From Macrotis lagotis (taxonomy: Eukaryota; Chordata; Mammalia; Peramelemorphia; Peramelidae), in assembly GCF_037893015.1 (NCBI RefSeq), contig NC_133661.1:188927991-188991990 (forward strand): 64,000 nt of DNA, written 5' to 3'. A program made the translations under genes and the position numbers. Shown in pieces: positions 60,641 to 64,000 of this stretch (positions are counted from its first letter, which is position 1; every line of letters starts with the position of its first letter). Under the pieces are notes generated by a model that saw nothing but the letters and a program-made list of their open reading frames with translations, had not been told where the DNA came from and did not search any database.

Positions 60641-62451
60641 CCTATATTTATTCCATTCCTGAAACATTTGTCAAAATAATACTCATAAAATTGAAGATTT
60701 CGCATGTCAATAATTGATTCAATAATCCCTAGTTAGTTAATGTTATCATGTTAATATATTGTAACCCTTGAAGCATGCATCAAAGATCATGCATGTATTG
60801 AAGCTAAAAGATATAATTAGCAATATACTTATCTCATTTTGCCCTCTTCTTTTCTGATTATTTAAAGACTATCTTCCATGTCTTTTTCATACTCATTCAT
60901 CATTGTTGCCTTCTCAAACCAGCTCACATGTCCATTCTTCCACAGAGCTTGTCTATATCAATATAACTTAATTATTTCTCTCTACTTACATCTTATTCTC
61001 CTACATTTTCTCTTTATCTTGAATACTCTCCATTTGCATCATATTTGTGCATATGAGATGAAACATTGGAATAGAAAGAGTGCAGTATAGGAAAAAGAAT
61101 GTGATACTTCCTCTATGACTAAATGTTTGAGTGACCATTTTCAATGTATATGACTATTTTCCATTGTTGCATCTGAAAAATTAAGATAATTATAGTTGTA
61201 ATGATTACATAGCAGAATTTCAGAATGAACAAAAAACTTCACATGTATAAATATTGGTTAACCTAAAGATTATATCAATAACAACTGTTATTATCATTGT
61301 ATCCACTAAACTTGTATTATTAAATTGTTAACTATTCATTTCTTGTTTTGTGCCCCAAAATCAAGCAATATCAAGAACTTAGAATGTGCTTAATAAGTAC
61401 TGGTAGGTTTGAACAGAAATATGCTAACTAGAACAGGAAAATGAATGCTAAATACATCTCCTGAGTTTATGGTACTTGGAAATAATCACTCAGTTGTTAT
61501 CTAAACATGACTCTTCTTCAAATCATGTTATTGAAGTAGAGTTGAAATAGATAACAGATACCATTTGATGTCATTCACTTTTTTTTACTAGTGAAGAAAG
61601 ATACTTGGGAAGGTTAAATCATATTCACTCCTTCAATAGAGAAAACATTTTTTTTTTCAATTTGCTGATCAACTCTAATGTAAACCTACTAGAAATCCTA
61701 TATATTATCCAACATACCAACTCTAGCCATAGACCTCAAAGATATATGAAGATGCTGAGATGTTGATCTTCATTTATTTTTTCTGACATCAAGAAAATCA
61801 CCTTATATGTAGTCAGGCAAGGAAAAATTTACGTAACTAAACATTGTGTAATAATGAACTAAATCCGAAGAGAAACCCTCCTGGGGATTATTAGAGAAGT
61901 GTTCCTTTTCCTCCTAAGCTACATGATAAATATTAGTTCTTTGGACATTAAGGTATTTATTTGATGAGCTTTACCAAAGAATAGTAATTATACACTTGAA
62001 CCTGCTTTTGAAAATAATCTCTTATATAATACATGGAAGTAGAGAAATGATAAATGATGAATGATAAAATGATAAATCAATGATAAAAGCAATAATTAAC
62101 TATCAGAATTCATATATAATTAATGAATTTCTTTCCCTTATAATACATTTCTCTAATTTATCTTCTTCCTAAATATTATTTTAAGGACAAACAGTATCCT
62201 GGCTCAGGTATAAAAATTGAAGTCAACATCAATGAATTTCCAGTGGAGCATTGAGTACACATAAACTGGCAAAGATTGACTATCATTATTTTTTCAAGAA
62301 ATCAAACATTTTAATACCCCTGACTATAACAACTCCATTTCATTATGTTGTACACCAAATAGAAGATGTCTTTTTGGGTGCTCCTTAATTCTATTTATTT
62401 CCTCAGGTAATCATTCCTCTTTATCCTAGATTGCATATTCATGGCTGTTTG
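60641..62451. other. Duplicated flank, no gene seen
   Basis: Aligns with 3120-4867 of copy A. No gene or young repeat seen. Confidence 0.55.
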
Positions 62452-62578
62452 CATATTGTTTCACCAATTAGATTGGGGGTTCTTTAAAAGTAAGAACTGT
62501 CATTTTTCTTTTTTGACAGTGTCTCCAGTGCTTATCCAGGTGTCCAACATGTAATAGGCTTGTAAATCTTTGTTGATT
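62452..62578 (+). repeat. L2/MIR-like tail (copy B)
   Basis: gattgggggttctttaaaag, then a 'taataggcttgtaaat' ending; matches 4868-4976. Confidence 0.5.
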
Positions 62579-63334
62579 ATTAATGCATCTTACTGCCTGT
62601 CATATCCTCTGAGAATACAGGAACACTGGTCTCCTCACTGTACCTTAAACAAGATATTCAATTTCCTGACATCATGCATTTTCAATGGTTACTTCCCATT
62701 GCTGGAATTCTATCCCTCTTCATTACCTCTCCAAGTTTCCCTCATTTATTTTAAGTACCATCTAAAAGTCTATATTCAACAAAAAGAGAAATTAAAAATC
62801 ATGAGCTTCCATAATGTTAATGACTTCTTTCTCATATCATCTTCAACATGTACTTGATATACTGTGTTTTTACAAAATTGTTATCTATATATTTTACAGT
62901 GAGTTTCCTAAGATAAGGGACTGTTTTAACCATATTCCAGTTCATCAGTATTGATCAAAGTACTAAAAGAGCCATCCATATCCATAGTGGGACAAAGAAA
63001 ATAACCCAAAGAGAACCCACAGAATCTTGTTGGATGCTTCTCTTGAGTTTTTCCTTCCAATACCATGATTTTCTTTCTTTTCCCTTTTCCTAATTCCTCA
63101 TACACAAAATAACTAACATGTAAATATGTTAAAGTACATGTGTAACTTTCACTAGGAGGATGGGAATGTAGTGTGGGAGAAAAATGTATACCTTATAAAC
63201 ATGCAAATGTATGAACGTAGAAAAGCTTCTATAACATGTAATAGGAAAAAATAAAATATCTATTAAAAAGAAAACAATCTTTGCATGGTCTATGGAAAAA
63301 AAGAAATTAAAAAATAAAATTTTAATAAATAAAT

Positions 63335-64000
63335 AAAGGCAGTGATACAGATTCCATTATTACTCATATGATTTCCATATGACATTGAAAAAATGTGATT
63401 TCAGAAATGTGTACAGCAAAATGCTTACAGCAATAGATATATATTATATATATGTATATGTATATCTGTTTGTGTGTATATATATATATATATTTCTGTA
63501 TATATATGTATGTGATTATATTCTATGCAGGAATATATATATATATATAATATATATGAATCTATTAATATTTGTATTTATCAAAGAACTGTAAACAGGG
63601 CAATTGCCCACTGATTAGGAAATGTCCAAATAAATTTTGTGCATCAATGTAATGGGAAAATGTGTCATAAGAAACAATGAACTTCATATATATACAGAAA
63701 CCTGAAAATAATTTCAGAAACTGATGCAAAATCAAATATGGTGGACAAGGAAAAGAAAATTTCAAAATAACACATTTAAATGGAAACAACAATAACAACC
63801 AAATAAGTAAAACCAAATATTGTAAAATTAAAAGTACAAGAATCAACCCAAAAAGATGGGAAAAGAGATATCTCTTCACTCTATTATACAGAAAAAGGAG
63901 TGGAGGAGGTTAGGTGTTCAGAGTTCAATATTATACATAACAGATCAAAAGTGTTTTGAGTTGTTTTTTCCTCTTCTCTTTTTTAAAAATCCTTTCCTTA
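63335..64000 (+). mobile_element. Old sense L1 3' fragment (copy B side) with AT microsatellite
   Basis: 63335-63420 matches 11550-11600 of copy A; 63590-63850 continues with L1-like ORF2 end and 3' UTR wording (gcaattgcccactgattagg, tgtaatgggaaaatgtgtca). The AT microsatellite at 63437-63560 sits inside. Confidence 0.5.
63437..63560 (+). repeat. AT-rich microsatellite
   Basis: Several TA and TATG runs. Confidence 0.9.

Larger units (their letters stand above)
57266..63420 (-). repeat. Segmental duplication copy B (OR gene plus upstream DNA)
   Basis: Partner of the block at the window start. It holds the intact receptor and about 5.2 kb of upstream DNA without the HAL1 block. The far edge is fuzzy: both copies run into the tail of the same old L1, which copy A loses at about 11604 because another L1 begins there. 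Confidence 0.85.

Noticed and set aside
63379-63879. Frames with repeated Y, I and L
   Set aside because: They run through an AT microsatellite and an old L1 tail.
1-64000. CRISPR arrays, bacterial operons, riboswitches, tRNA genes
   Set aside because: The sequence is mammalian; tRNA-like segments are SINE heads, and no regular spacer-repeat array is present.

Overview
This is AT-rich mammalian DNA, and the repeats point to a marsupial. They include many copies of a tRNA-derived SINE with the marsupial-type ending, long marsupial-type LINE-1 (L1) copies, and many ORF1-only 'half-L1' (HAL1) elements. The SINE sub-type suggests an Australian rather than an American marsupial, but I could not test that. 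Everything below was read by eye, with no database search.

Host genes: one locus is present twice in the same (minus) orientation. Each copy is an olfactory receptor gene of family OR4 plus about 5 kb of upstream DNA. Copy B (57266-58207) is an intact 313-residue receptor. Copy A (1-955, cut by the window edge) has two frame breaks, both in homopolymer runs. Shared upstream DNA runs to about 11.6 kb in copy A, once a 5.6 kb repeat block is removed, and to about 63.4 kb in copy B. The window is therefore part of an OR4-type receptor cluster that grew by duplication. No other intact protein gene was found.

Repeat archive, 5.4-46 kb: copy A carries a full-length HAL1 (called HAL1-A here) with a second HAL1 type (HAL1-B) inside it (5412-10987). 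Next come a decayed sense L1 (11.6-17.4 kb) holding an antisense L1 tail and a SUB1 (PC4) retrocopy, a HAL1-B 5' part, a rearranged antisense L1 with an inverted internal block (19459-23123), and another HAL1-A (23.2-25.8 kb). An old sense L1 follows, split by a 4.4 kb antisense L1 (26.4-34.7 kb). An old antisense L1 (35.7-46.2 kb) then contains HAL1-B, which itself contains a full-length HAL1-A.

Retrocopies and mixed sequence, 46-57 kb: an antisense retrocopy of BNIP3L (NIX) with most of its 3' UTR, a sense 3'-UTR-like retrocopy, five same-strand SINEs, a weak endogenous-retrovirus-like fossil, a HAL1-B 5' part, microsatellites and an old L1 tail.

The most interesting signals are: reciprocal nesting of the two HAL1 types, which implies both were active over the same period; a HAL1 3' UTR that has gathered SINE sequence in steps; an inversion with one breakpoint inside a SINE; a 76/77-identical patch duplicated 918 bp away; and a SUB1 retrocopy that still has an open frame for the whole DNA-binding domain.
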